The position numbers were made by a program, and so were the translations under genes. A stretch of 64,000 nucleotides of DNA, taken from Sporothrix humicola (taxonomy: Eukaryota; Ascomycota; Sordariomycetes; Ophiostomatales; Ophiostomataceae). The stretch is from positions 62,001 to 126,000 of the forward strand of contig WNYE01000094.1 of assembly GCA_021396245.1 (NCBI GenBank), read 5' to 3'. Below, piece by piece: positions 10,353 through 20,319 of this stretch (positions are counted from its first letter, which is position 1; every line of letters begins with the position of its first letter). The notes beneath the pieces were generated by a model, which saw only the letters and a list, made by a program, of their open reading frames with translations, did no database searches and was not told the origin of the DNA.

Positions 10353-10820
10353 GAGCGATGGATGACGGGGAAGATAATAGAATAAAAGGATCGAGGCGAT
10401 AAGAGACCCGAAACTCCGCGTCGCAGAGGACGTCTGTGAGGCTGAAGATGGAGTGTCGACTGGACGGGCCGTTTTGTCTTGGCTGAAGTTTAATTCAACA
10501 AGAAGGAGGGAATGTCAAAAAAGGGGATGTCGTGATGCCGCGGAAAGCAGGACGAGGCAGAGTGATGAAAGAACTGGGGAAGGAACGATGCAAGACACCA
10601 CGCGAGACAACACGCGAGAGGAAAGAACAACCGTCAAAAAAGGAGAAGAAAAAATAAAGAAACTGGGGCAGGAACGAAAGTATGGAGTCGGAATCTGGGG
10701 CAAGAGGCAAGAGCGATGGATGTCATCTGCGGTCATCCTCCACCGACAAAATGGAAAGAGCCTTTCTTTCCTCTGGTGTGCCCCCTCCTCTCACACCAGA
10801 CCAGACCGAAGAGGAAGGCG

Positions 10821-10831
10821 CGGAGTATCGG
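10821..10831. promoter_or_regulatory. CGG-N5-CGG element (copy 2)
   Basis: CGGAGTATCGG, identical to the element at 7111-7121, about 470 bp upstream of the Zn2Cys6 gene and in the shared promoter with the transporter. Candidate autoregulatory site; inference. Confidence 0.35.
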
Positions 10832-12186
10832 GCGTACCAGAGCGGGCCCTCCCAACCAACAGACCCGTCAAAATCTTGGTCGATTGGCGCTTGTGATTGG
10901 TCCATGTCATTCGCTCCGACTCCACACCGCGTGTTAGTGTTAGTCCCCGATCTCCACGTCTTTCTTTCTTTTCTCTTTTTTTCTGGCACATGTTCCCCGG
11001 GGAAAGAAAAGTCGACAAAGTAAAATCTGAATTCTACAGTTTTCCTCTGCAGAGAGTGGGTTGCATTTGAGTTTAGTTTTGATTTTTGGTGTGTTTTTCT
11101 GTCTTTGTTTGGGTCACTTTTCTTTGGAGAGGTTTCAGCCGTTTTGCCTGCCGTTTTTCCTCTTTTCGCACTCTCTTTTCACTCCAATTCCTCACAAGCT
11201 TGTAACTCACCACCACTAGGTCTTATTCCCCTGCTCGTTGCTCGTCCCTCTCCATCAAATCTGGGGTCTGGCAACCACCCGGCATGCCGATCCTCCTGTT
11301 CTCCGCCGTCTGCCCCGGCCATTGTTTCCCCTCTTGACCTTTTTTTGCTTGTCCTTTTTCTTTATTTTCTGTGCAGTCTTTGGTCCTCGTGCAGGGTGTG
11401 ACTGGGTAGGGCCGAAGACGGCTCTTTTGCCGGGTGCCAAGTAGGACGATGGAGGATGTTTGATGTTTGATTTCTTGTCTTCGTTTCTCGTTTCTCATAC
11501 TTCTTTCGGACCTTTACTACGCCCTGTCGCCGTCTTCCCGTTCTTTTTCTCTAAGTTTCCTAATTCCTTTTTCCATTTTCCGGTGCTATTTTGTGACTGT
11601 ACGGTCTTTCAGTCCCAATTTCTTCGGTCCTTATTTTCTTATTTTCTTTGGGCCCTTCTTACTTTCTGCTCCCCACAATTTCTCTCTTCTCCAGATTTTC
11701 CCAGTCTCACCTCACCCTCCATCTTGTCCCCCTTCCCTCTCTTCTCTCAATTTTTTGTCCCCTTGGGGTCAACAGCCGAGAGCGGGGAAGAATAAGACAA
11801 CAAATCTACAAACAAAAAAGAAGGACAGCCTCGTGCACAGTCTCTCCAGCCTCTCGGGTCTTGGGTTGCACGCGGAGTTTCGGCCAGGATCTGAGTTGTG
11901 CTGTCTCTCCCCTACCCCATCCTCTCCGGCTTTCCACAGTCCACAAGTCCACAATTCCCCTTGTCATTCGTTTTCGTCTTTACTCACTTTTCTTCCCCAG
12001 TCTGGGGTGCAACATCACGGCCACAACCTCGGACGATCAGTCAACCAATGCACGAACAGGCACCATAGACAACCAAACCTTCGGGCCTAGCGAATCGCGA
12101 TCCTTGTCACGTCGCTCTTTACTCTTTTTTACTCTTCCCATACTTTTTTCTCAGTTCTCTCCTTCTCCACGTTCGTGTCAACAGAA

Positions 12187-12196
12187 ATATATATAT
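12187..12196 (+). promoter_or_regulatory. TATA-like element of the sugar transporter
   Basis: Run ATATATATAT about 200 bp before the transporter ATG. Confidence 0.4.
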
Positions 12197-12398
12197 CCGG
12201 CCATGTGGCTGTCATGTTGATCAGGAGTTTGTTGATCCTCATCGCCACCGGTTCTCGCATCCAGAGCACGGACAACAAAGGTTGATCTGACAAGTCTCCA
12301 TCCCCATTCTTATATAATATCTGATTCCCCATCTTTGATTTTCTTTTTCTCCCATCATCCACCATCTGATTTTGAAATCATCAACCTACCACCACACC

Positions 12399-14000
12399 AT
12401 GGACGAGAAAACGACCGTCTCGGCCAACCATGCCGACCTCGAAAACCCCAAGGATGCCTCTGGCATCTCGCACCTCCCCGATAACCAGGCCGAGTGGGAC
12501 ATCCGCCAGGTCCTGCCCCAGGATGCGCCGCCCTGGTACAAGCAGCGTCATCTGCTGATGCTCAACCTGCTGATCATCATCCCCTACTTCTCGTCGACCA
12601 CCAACGGCTATGACGGCTCCATGCTCAACGGTCTGCAGTCCATGGACCAGTGGCAGAACTTCTTCCACACGCCCACGGGCTCGCGTCTCGGCTCGCTGTC
12701 CAACGGTGTCGTCTTTGGCCAGATCCTGGCGTTCCCCATTGCTCCGTGGCTTTGCGACCACACCGGCCGTCGTTTCCCCATCTTTATCGGCTCGCTGCTG
12801 CTGGTGATCGGTGCCGCTCTGCAGTGCGCCGCCCAGAACTACGCCATGTTCCTGGCCTCGCGCATGGTCATTGGCTTTGGCGGCCTGATCGCCGTCGAGG
12901 CGTCGCCCATGTTTATTGCCGAGCTGGCGTACCCGACGCACCGCGCCGTCCTGACGGGCTACTACAACAACCTGTGGTACCTGGGCTCGCTGCTGGCCGC
13001 CTGGGTCACGTACGGCACCTACTTTATGGGCCCGGACCAGTCGTGGGCCTGGCGCATCCCGTCCCTCCTCCAAGGCTTCTTCCCGCTGCTGCAGGTCTTC
13101 TTCGTGTACCTCATGCCCGAGTCGCCGCGTTACCTGGTCCAAAAGGACCGCCACGAGGAGGCCCGCAAGGTGCTCGTCAAGTACCACGCCGGTGGCGACG
13201 AGTCCTCGCCGCTTGTCGACTTTGAAATGAAGGAGATTATCGCCCACATCGAGACGGCCAAGATCTCGAGCTCGTCCCGGTACCGCGAGTTCCTCAACGG
13301 TAAGGGCAACCGCCACCGGCTGTTCATCATCATCTTTGTTCCGTGCATGATGCAACTTTCAGGCAACGGACTTACGTCTTATTACCTCCATTTGATTCTG
13401 AACTCGATCGGCCTGACGTCGCCGCCGCAGCAGCTCCGGATCAACGGCGGTCTGAATGTCTTCAACTTTGTCATCTCCATCATTCTGGCCTCGTTTATCG
13501 ACATTGTCGGTCGCCGCCGTCTGTTCCTCTTCTCGACTATCGGCATGCTCGTCACCTACATTGTCTGGACCATCCTGTCGGCCATCAACCAGGAGCAGAA
13601 CTTTGTCAACAGTTCTCTTGGTACTGGCGTCGTTGCGATGATATTCTTGTATAACGCCGCCTACAACGCCGGCCTCAACGGCGTCCCCTGGGTGTATGTC
13701 ACCGAAGTCCTGCCCACCCACCTGCGCGCCAAGGGCACAAACATTATGCAGATTGCCGGCACCTGCTGCCTGATTTTCAACGGCTATGCCAACCCCGTGG
13801 CGATGGAGGCCATCTCGTGGCGGTACTATATTGTCTACATTGTCATCATCGCCATTGAGATTGTCGTCGTCTGGTTCTTCTTCCCCGAGACCAAGGGCCG
13901 CACCCTCGAGGAGATTGCCGTCATCTTCGACGGCGAGGCTGCCTTTGGCGGCCACACGCCCCAGACCAAGGCCCAGATGGTCGAGGACAACCATGCCTAA
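12399..14000 (+). CDS. MFS sugar porter, lactose/cellodextrin-permease type
   Basis: A 533-residue single-exon membrane protein; the ATG at 12399 is the first in frame and has a good context (CACACCATGG). Twelve hydrophobic segments are expected. Sugar-porter motifs are present: DHTGRRFPIF after helix 2, PESPRYLVQKDR before the central loop, IVGRRRLFLF after helix 8 and FFPETKGRTLEEI after helix 12. The segments NGYDGSMLNGLQ, EEARKVLVKYHAGGD and LSGNGLTSYYLHLILN resemble the LAC12/CDT group of disaccharide importers more than hexose carriers. Likely a plasma-membrane proton symporter of a beta-linked di- or oligosaccharide. It is divergent from the Zn2Cys6 gene and tail-to-tail with the P450. 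Confidence 0.9.
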   Translation: MDEKTTVSANHADLENPKDASGISHLPDNQAEWDIRQVLPQDAPPWYKQRHLLMLNLLIIIPYFSSTTNGYDGSMLNGLQSMDQWQNFFHTPTGSRLGSLSNGVVFGQILAFPIAPWLCDHTGRRFPIFIGSLLLVIGAALQCAAQNYAMFLASRMVIGFGGLIAVEASPMFIAELAYPTHRAVLTGYYNNLWYLGSLLAAWVTYGTYFMGPDQSWAWRIPSLLQGFFPLLQVFFVYLMPESPRYLVQKDRHEEARKVLVKYHAGGDESSPLVDFEMKEIIAHIETAKISSSSRYREFLNGKGNRHRLFIIIFVPCMMQLSGNGLTSYYLHLILNSIGLTSPPQQLRINGGLNVFNFVISIILASFIDIVGRRRLFLFSTIGMLVTYIVWTILSAINQEQNFVNSSLGTGVVAMIFLYNAAYNAGLNGVPWVYVTEVLPTHLRAKGTNIMQIAGTCCLIFNGYANPVAMEAISWRYYIVYIVIIAIEIVVVWFFFPETKGRTLEEIAVIFDGEAAFGGHTPQTKAQMVEDNHA

Positions 14001-14394
14001 AGCAGCTCTCCCCTACCCAAAATGTTGGATTCGTCCGAAAACTCCATCACTTCTCTCCATGTCTGGCAAACTTTTTTTTCCCTAGACATGGCACATCATT
14101 ATCATAATTACTATCGCAGCATAACATCTCAGATAGTTTCATATTCTTAATTTATATCAATCCCGCATTGCGTCGGCAATTGCCACATCGTTCTTTCCTA
14201 ATTGCTGCATCGTTCCTTCCTCAATTGCTGCGGCAGTGTCTTGACATGATTCATATTGGATTCATTGACTGGAGTCGCTATTCTTCCTGTTTGAACAGGT
14301 AAAGGCTATTCTTTTCCATTCCGCTCCTGTAAAGCAGATACAAAGTAAAACCACCGTATCCTTCCTTCAATGCCAATCTACCACACTCCCTCCC
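14001..14394. other. Intergenic between convergent transporter and P450
   Basis: About 390 bp of AT-richer sequence that must hold both 3' ends. Nothing else seen. Confidence 0.6.
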
Positions 14395-16081
14395 TTACAC
14401 ACGTGGCTTAAAGTCAAGCATCACACCGTGCTTCGTGCTCGTAAACGTGTCAATCATCTGCATCTCCTCGGGCCGATGACGGCCCCACTCGGCACCAACC
14501 TTGCCCTCGCCGGGGTCGGCCACGCCCTGTGCCCGCCGGATATCGTACAGGAACAGTGTGCGCGCCAGCGTCGCCATCATCTCCGTGTACGCCAGGCCCT
14601 TGCCGATGCAGCCGCGGGGGCCGATGCTGAAGGGGCAAAAGGCCGACTGCGCCAGGTGGACGTCGTCGTCGGTGACCTGGTGCTTGCTGCCGGGCAGAGT
14701 GCTGCCGGCGATCCAGCGCTCCGGCATGTAGGCCCACGGCTGCGAGTAGTAGGCGGGGTTGTGGTGGATGGCGTAGTGCGGCGTGCCCACAACGATGCCG
14801 GCCGGGATATTGTGGCCGTCGATCTGGGCACCGCCGGTCAGAACCTCGCGGGGCAGCAGGCCGCCGACCGCAGGAGACAAGCGCATGGCCTCATCGATGC
14901 AAGCGCGGAGGTAGGTGCAGCCGGTCAAAGCGGGGCTGGCGTGGATCTCTTCAACGTCGGAAAAGGCCGAGCGCACCTCTTCCGTGACCTTGGCGAGGGC
15001 TTCGGGGTGGCGCACGAGGTAGAAGAACGTGGCGGCCATGCCGGTGGACGTCGTGTCGGAACCGGCAATGATCAAAAGATTGGACTCGCCCCAGAGCTCG
15101 GGCTTGGTGAAACCCTCGCCGCCCGTCTCCGTGTCCTTTGCCTTGAGGAGATAGTAAAAGAAGTCGCGGCGGTCCGTGTCCTCACCCAAAGCCATGCGCT
15201 GTGCCAGCTGCTGGCCGCTGTACTGGCCGTAGCGGGCGCGACCGGCGGCGATCTTGTGGAAGAAGATCTTTTCCAAGCCAAGCTTCTCAAGCGTCATCAT
15301 GGTGCCACAGATCAAGTGCCGCAGAGCGGCCATGCTGATAAGGTCGACGGCGAACCGGTTCTCGGGCGACTCGAGCATGTGGAAGGCCTTGCCGAAGCAA
15401 AGGTCGCCCAGGATATCCATGGCGAGGTAATTGCACTGGTCGCTCATGCAAACGGGTCCCACCCATTTTTCGTTTCCAGAAGAGCCGGGGACAGCCGTCG
15501 CCGGGTTGTAGCCCGCCTTGCCGCCGAGAACGTCACAGAACATGCGCACATTGGCCAAGATGTACTTTTCGGCCTCCTTGACGGCGCTGTCCGAAAAGGC
15601 ATGCGCCAACACGCGCCGCTTGCGGGCATGCTGCTGCTTGTCGCGCGTGTTGTGCGTGTTGTGTGCCGGATGAGCAAAGGCGTCGTAGAACTCGGACTTG
15701 CCCACATTGGCCTTGAAGCCGTAAATGTCCTTGAGCGCGGCATTGCTGTTGAACGAGACGCTGTTGGGGCCGAACCGGACGACGGGGCCGTACCGTTCGT
15801 GCATTCGCCAGAACTCGAGGTGGCGGTCGCCCTTGTAGGCGAAATAGAGCATGTAGGCATCGGTGATCTTGGCCAGGAACGGGCCCGGGTACTTGGCGAG
15901 CGGGTGGAAGAAGAGGCGGTAGACGATGGCGCCGGTGAGCTAGAGAGGATGTTAGCAAAGGGGAATGGCACAAAAAGCACAAAAAGAACATAAACACATC
16001 TGGGAGGAAACGCACGTAAAGCACACCGGCAGCGAGTATCATCCCGCCCCAGGCGAAGAGATGGCTAAAGTTGAAGTCCAT
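14395..16081 (-). CDS. Cytochrome P450 monooxygenase
   Basis: Exon 1 is 16081-16016 (22 codons), the intron is 16015-15940 (GTGCGT...TAG, TGCTAAC branch), and exon 2 is 15939-14395; 536 residues. Exon 1 plus the start of exon 2 give a hydrophobic N-terminal anchor, then the Pro-rich hinge HPLAKYPGPF, so it should sit in the ER membrane. Signatures: oxygen-binding I helix AGSDTTST near residue 313, ExxR in IDEAMR, and the heme loop FSIGPRGCIG with ligand Cys466. The general look is that of the fungal CYP families that include benzoate 4-monooxygenase and pisatin demethylase, but the substrate is unknown. It may be unrelated to the adjacent sugar genes. Without exon 1 the protein would lack its anchor. 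Confidence 0.9.
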
Positions 16082-18514
16082 GATGGGTGTAAACAGATAA
16101 CGATGCAAGTGGGGAGACCACGATCAAATGGGTGTAAGTCGGCGATGTTATTTACTATGAATGGAAAACCATTTGCTCAGAAAGGAGGCAAAACAAAAAG
16201 GGGAAGACGAGGGGATTGGAAATGTTCAAAATGGCAAGAAGGGGCCAACAGCTCGACAGGAAGGGACGACAAAAAGCTACATCTTAAATTCCAGCATGCT
16301 TCGCTCCTTCCCTTCGTTGTCTTTCTTCTTGTTTCCCCTCTTCCCCGTCTCGCCCGTGCCTTCCTGTTGGCATCCCTTTCAATTTCCAATCCGGGCTCGA
16401 CGGGTATCTACGTAATAGGAAGGCACATGCACCAACAAAGCCCAGTACCGCATCGTCACAGATACTCCAAATAACAAACAATAACACCCAAAGCGGTACA
16501 ACAAGGCAGGCACAGCCCTAGTGAGATTGAGAAGATCGGCCAAACGTCAGAGCCGTCAGCACCTAAGCCATTCATCCCCGAACAATACCTTTCTTTCTGG
16601 TCTTCGGGTCTCATTGTTCTCTCCACTTTGCGAGTTGGCCAGTAACACCGTCGCGATTTGGCCATCAATGGAGCCCCTTTTGGACCTCCGTAAGGTTTTG
16701 CAAGGCTTTACAAGGCTTTTGTGAACCGCGGGATTCTCCCTCGAAATGCGCAGCCTGTTCCGCGTTTCTTAGAGTGTGTGTTTGTTAACAGAAATGTAGG
16801 AATCGCGCCCCAAAGACCCGGCCGTTAGGGGATTTGGCTGTTAGAAACGGCCTACAGCGGCGATCGACTCGGCTTTTGGCGGCTCAATTAAAGCCGCCCG
16901 CCGAGAGACATAAGAAACACGCTAAAAGACTAACAGAAAACGCAAAGGTCACCTTCCCCAGACGGGGGTAAAACAGGGCGTGAAGTCGCAAAGTACCTGT
17001 ACATTCCCCTAAGGCGCAGGGCTAACATGCTTGCAAGCCACCCATCTTACCGCATCCCTTTCCCAAATCCTAAACTTGGTGATCATGATGACCTCACAAG
17101 GAAAGTGGCGGTCTCGTTCCCCGCAAACCCGGGATGCACAACAGAGGCAGGTGATGCTTTTTTATGCGTTCTGGAATGCGGAAAGCAGTAACGGAATTGG
17201 TTTTCTTTTCTGATCGTTCGTACCATTTTTTATACTTTTATTTGACCAGTCGGTGAATTTTAATTATTATTTCTTGCATTTTCTTTTCAAAATTAATTGG
17301 ATATGCTTTTGGTGTTCAACAAGATAAATATCTGCATCTCGCTCTTTTCTCGCGTTTTCTTCTTCATAACCACCTTCTGTCTCCTACCTGGCAATACGAG
17401 AACACACATACAGACAACCATCACCAACCCCCCTCATCGCGACAAAGTATCCTGCATCCCTGCTCCAAACTTCCGTCACACTGCACCGATCGCCGCCCTC
17501 CTGATATCATCGTATTCAAACGGCCGTCAGCACGGCGGCCTTGGCGGCGGCTGGACCGCCAGGGCTAATACGGACGTGAGAAGTGAGGTGCTTGAAGTGC
17601 TCCGGGTAGTGGCATGCAGCGATAAGAAATGAGGAGTTGCGGTTGAAGATATGATTGGAAATGCAGTTGAGAACGCAATTGATGGAACAGTGCGTCTCGA
17701 CAGAAGCACTCGGCACCATGACGGCACATCAAGTGACATTTGCACGATGCCTAATTGGGCAGCTGTTATCTGTGTTGTTGCACTCGTAAAACCCTTTCCG
17801 ACGTATTTTGCGGCAGCAATACACGTGATTATATTGAGGAGACTGCATTGACTCGATGTACGGCGTAGGCACGACATAATTAGATATCGTGGTGGGCATC
17901 CGGCACCGAGACGGCATTGTTCACAAATCACACCCAGACCACGACCAAAACACGGCAGTTATACGGAGTGGCCACATGGAGGCAACATGATCACAAAAGA
18001 GAAACACTTGCACATGCATGCACACACGTACACACTCCATTCACAATATCACACAAAAGGTACGGTTATTGAAGGGATCATTGAAAAAGAATAAACTATT
18101 GTGGCAAGAACGCACACATATCTGCACTAGATGATATCTACGTTTCTTTTGTTTGCCAAATCATGAAAGTTCGTCAATGTTGGATTTCATAGGCCGGCCC
18201 CGAGACATCTGCCATTTTACGGGCTCTGTCCCGGAAGCAGAGGCCGACAAGGCGTGCCTCATTTCTAGATAATAGAACTGTATGACTACACTCTTGCCTG
18301 GCCTCCTTGCCGGCATCTGATCATCCAACGCCCACACCCATTTTTGTTGCCGTTAAACCCTTTTTTTGTTTCGCCCAAATTTCAAAAAACCGTAAAAAAG
18401 AAAACGCCATCGTTTCCTTTCCCTTCATTTACATCATCATAATTGGAGAGAGATAAAAGAAAGAGAAAGAAGTAACAGTCGTCAAATTTTGTTTATTGTT
18501 TCCATTAAAAAAAT
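16082..18514. other. Intergenic: P450 promoter, AT-rich patch, eS26 3' flank
   Basis: About 2.4 kb with no gene I can support. It includes an AT-rich patch near 17200-17310. A 134-codon minus frame at 17527-17931 and neighbouring overlapping frames contain several Cys codons but no coherent signal peptide or splice pattern. Confidence 0.55.
18492..18497 (-). terminator. Candidate poly(A) signal of eS26
   Basis: AATAAA on the minus strand, 18 bp past the eS26 stop. Confidence 0.4.
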
Positions 18515-19301
18515 TTAAGCAGTGGGGGTCTTGGCCTGGGTGGGGACGACCTTCTTGCCGTCCTTGTTGTACCGGACACGCGGCGGGGGAGCGCGGTTGC
18601 GACGGCCGACACGGGAGCGGACACTGTGAGCAGAATGTTAGCAAATCTGGGTTCTGAGGGCGCTCTTGCTGGGTCATACTGGGGCTGTATGGGATGCAAG
18701 AGCAACATTACGGCGTGACTTTTGTCTTTCTGGGGATGGAAAGAAAAAGTCCGCCGTCTGGGAGAGACACGCGAGCCGTCCAAGGTTCTTCTTTCAGCCG
18801 CTCACGCCAGGCCGTGTCGTCGACAAAAGTCTTTGTCTAAAACAACGGCCGTGACGTGGCTGTCTCTCCCGGAGACAAACGTACCGAACAATCTTGCCGT
18901 GGATGGCGCAAGACACACAGTACTGCAGCTTAAGGTACATCTTGGGGACGGTGTAGTCGGCGAAGACCGAAGCGTCCGAGATATCACCTGTTCTGTTAGC
19001 GAGTGTTCAAAAATCGACCAGATCGAGCGAAGCGAGGACAGAAAACGTACGAATAGCAGCAGACTCGACCATGTTGCGGATGGTGAACCGCTTGATGGCC
19101 TTGTCCTTGGGCGTGCACCGCGAGCAGTTGGAGCAGCGGATGGGCTTGACGTGGCCGCGGCCCTTCTTGTTGCGGCCGCTGGGATATGTTAGCATTTGTT
19201 CGTGAGGGTTTTCATGGCGGTGACAATCGTGATGATTGCGGTGGTGATCATCCGCTCGTTTCGTTCGAATCGACGTACTTGTTCTTTCTCTTCTTAACCA
19301 T
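18515..19301 (-). CDS. RPS26: 40S ribosomal protein eS26
   Basis: Four exons: 19301-19279, 19178-19051, 18987-18885 and 18623-18515; introns of 100, 63 and 261 bp, each with donor GTACGT. The spliced protein has 120 residues, the usual length of the family. It starts MVKKRKNNGRNKKGRGHVKP, has the zinc-binding Cys pattern of RCSNCSRC and the later YCVSCAIH, and ends with the basic VRSRVGRRNRAPPP region. eS26 lies near the mRNA exit channel of the small subunit. The third intron is unusually long and contains two interleaved perfect inverted repeats. The gene is divergent from ubiquitin-eS31 and probably shares its promoter region. Confidence 0.96.
18624..18884 (-). other. eS26 intron 3 with interleaved inverted repeats
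   Basis: In this 261-bp intron GACTTTTGTC (18717-18726) is the exact inverted complement of GACAAAAGTC (18822-18831), and GGGAGAGACA (18760-18769) of TGTCTCTCCC (18861-18870). The pairs interleave, as in a pseudoknot. A local hairpin at 18822-18837 (GACAAA, loop AGTC, TTTGTC) competes with the first pair. No box C/D snoRNA motifs were found. Confidence 0.6.
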
Positions 19302-20319
19302 CTTGGCGATTTGAGGTCGGTTGTTGATCTCAAAAGGGGTTGTTGGGTGGTGGTGGTTGTCGAGAGAAAAGGGAAAGGAAAAAGAGAGGAGAGAAGAATC
19401 GAGTGTCAAATAGCCCACGAAAAAAAGTCAGAGTTATTTCGCACGTCTGGTGCTGCCCCACTAAAAAAGTCGCTTTTGCAGAGAACGCACAACTGGCGGC
19501 GTTTCGCTTTTCCAGCTCCAGGCGCTGACAGGGACAGCCCACCAAAAATTTCGAGGGCCAAACCCGCGCTAGTGCTAAACCCTACCTGCACGTGATCAGA
19601 GCTGACAGGAACGAAACAGTGCGCCACTAGCACTTTGGCGCAAACACCACTGTATCCTCTCACGCTGAAAAGCATTTTTTGCCCCAAACTCCCACTTTAG
19701 GGCCGTATTAATAATACAGTGGCACCAGACTTGCCACAAAAGCACTGGAAGCAGAGGGAAATAATTTTCGTGTCTCTTCCCTTACGGGACCCGCTTTTTC
19801 GCCCCAGCCCAAAACCTTTTCCCTTTTCTACTGATAGGGTGCATCCAAAAATCTTCTCCTTCTCTTCTCTCTTTCCTCTCGTCAACCCCCTCACCAAAAA
19901 GAATCTGAAGTTTGCCTAGGACGCAATTCCTATTGCTAGGTAAGCCGCTCAAGATGCTTTCTGCGAGGCTTTCCATCATGATCATCTTTGTTTGATTCGG
20001 TTCTTTCGACGTTTCGACTTTCGGCGGCCGAGTTACGATTCTACGACTCGACGATTTGGCATTTTTGACGACTTGACGACTTGCGATGATACCCTGGCGT
20101 TCTTTGTCTTTTTGTCTTTCTGTCTCTTGATGTTTTTGGCCTCTCTGGTTGAAGTCTCAACCCTTTCCATCCGCGCGATACTCGACACCGACAAAGAATC
20201 GAAGAAGACGACATCGATGATCACGATGCGAAACCCGCGGAGCTCTTTTTTCTCCTCGTCTCTTCGAGACTCGTACCTCCTTCCCCCTTTCAGTCACTGA
20301 CCCTTTTCCAGCAGGCAAG
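19302..20319. promoter_or_regulatory. Bidirectional ribosomal-protein promoter region
   Basis: About 1 kb between the ATGs of eS26 and ubiquitin-eS31. It holds three telomere-like CCCTA elements: AAACCCTACC at 19577-19586, TTAGGG at 19697-19702 and TAGGGT at 19835-19840. Such elements resemble the Homol-E/Tbf1-type sites known from ribosomal protein promoters of fungi. A 5' UTR intron of the eS31 gene is possible, from a GTAAGC donor near 19941 to CAG near 20311, but not proven. Confidence 0.5.

Larger units (their letters stand above)
10353..12398. other. Divergent intergenic: regulator and transporter promoters
   Basis: About 2 kb between two divergent genes. It contains a CGG-N5-CGG element (10821-10831), a strongly pyrimidine-rich plus strand from about 10950 to 12180, and a TATA-like run at 12187-12196. 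No gene is supported; the many short frames are Phe/Ser/Pro-rich products of the CT-rich strand. Confidence 0.6.

Noticed and set aside
12381..13355. 324-codon minus-strand frame
   Set aside because: Antisense of the permease; no family features.
14428..15993. 521-codon plus-strand frame
   Set aside because: Antisense of the P450.
17527..17931. Possible small Cys-containing protein on the minus strand
   Set aside because: Cys codons are spread over several frames, no signal peptide, no consistent splice solution.
18624..18884. Intronic box C/D snoRNA in eS26 intron 3
   Set aside because: No C box (RTGATGA) or properly placed D box was found; only the inverted repeats stand out.
19262..19272. 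GTTCGAATC resembling a tRNA B box
   Set aside because: It lies in eS26 intron 1 and no acceptor or anticodon stem can be formed around it; no tRNA was found elsewhere by eye.
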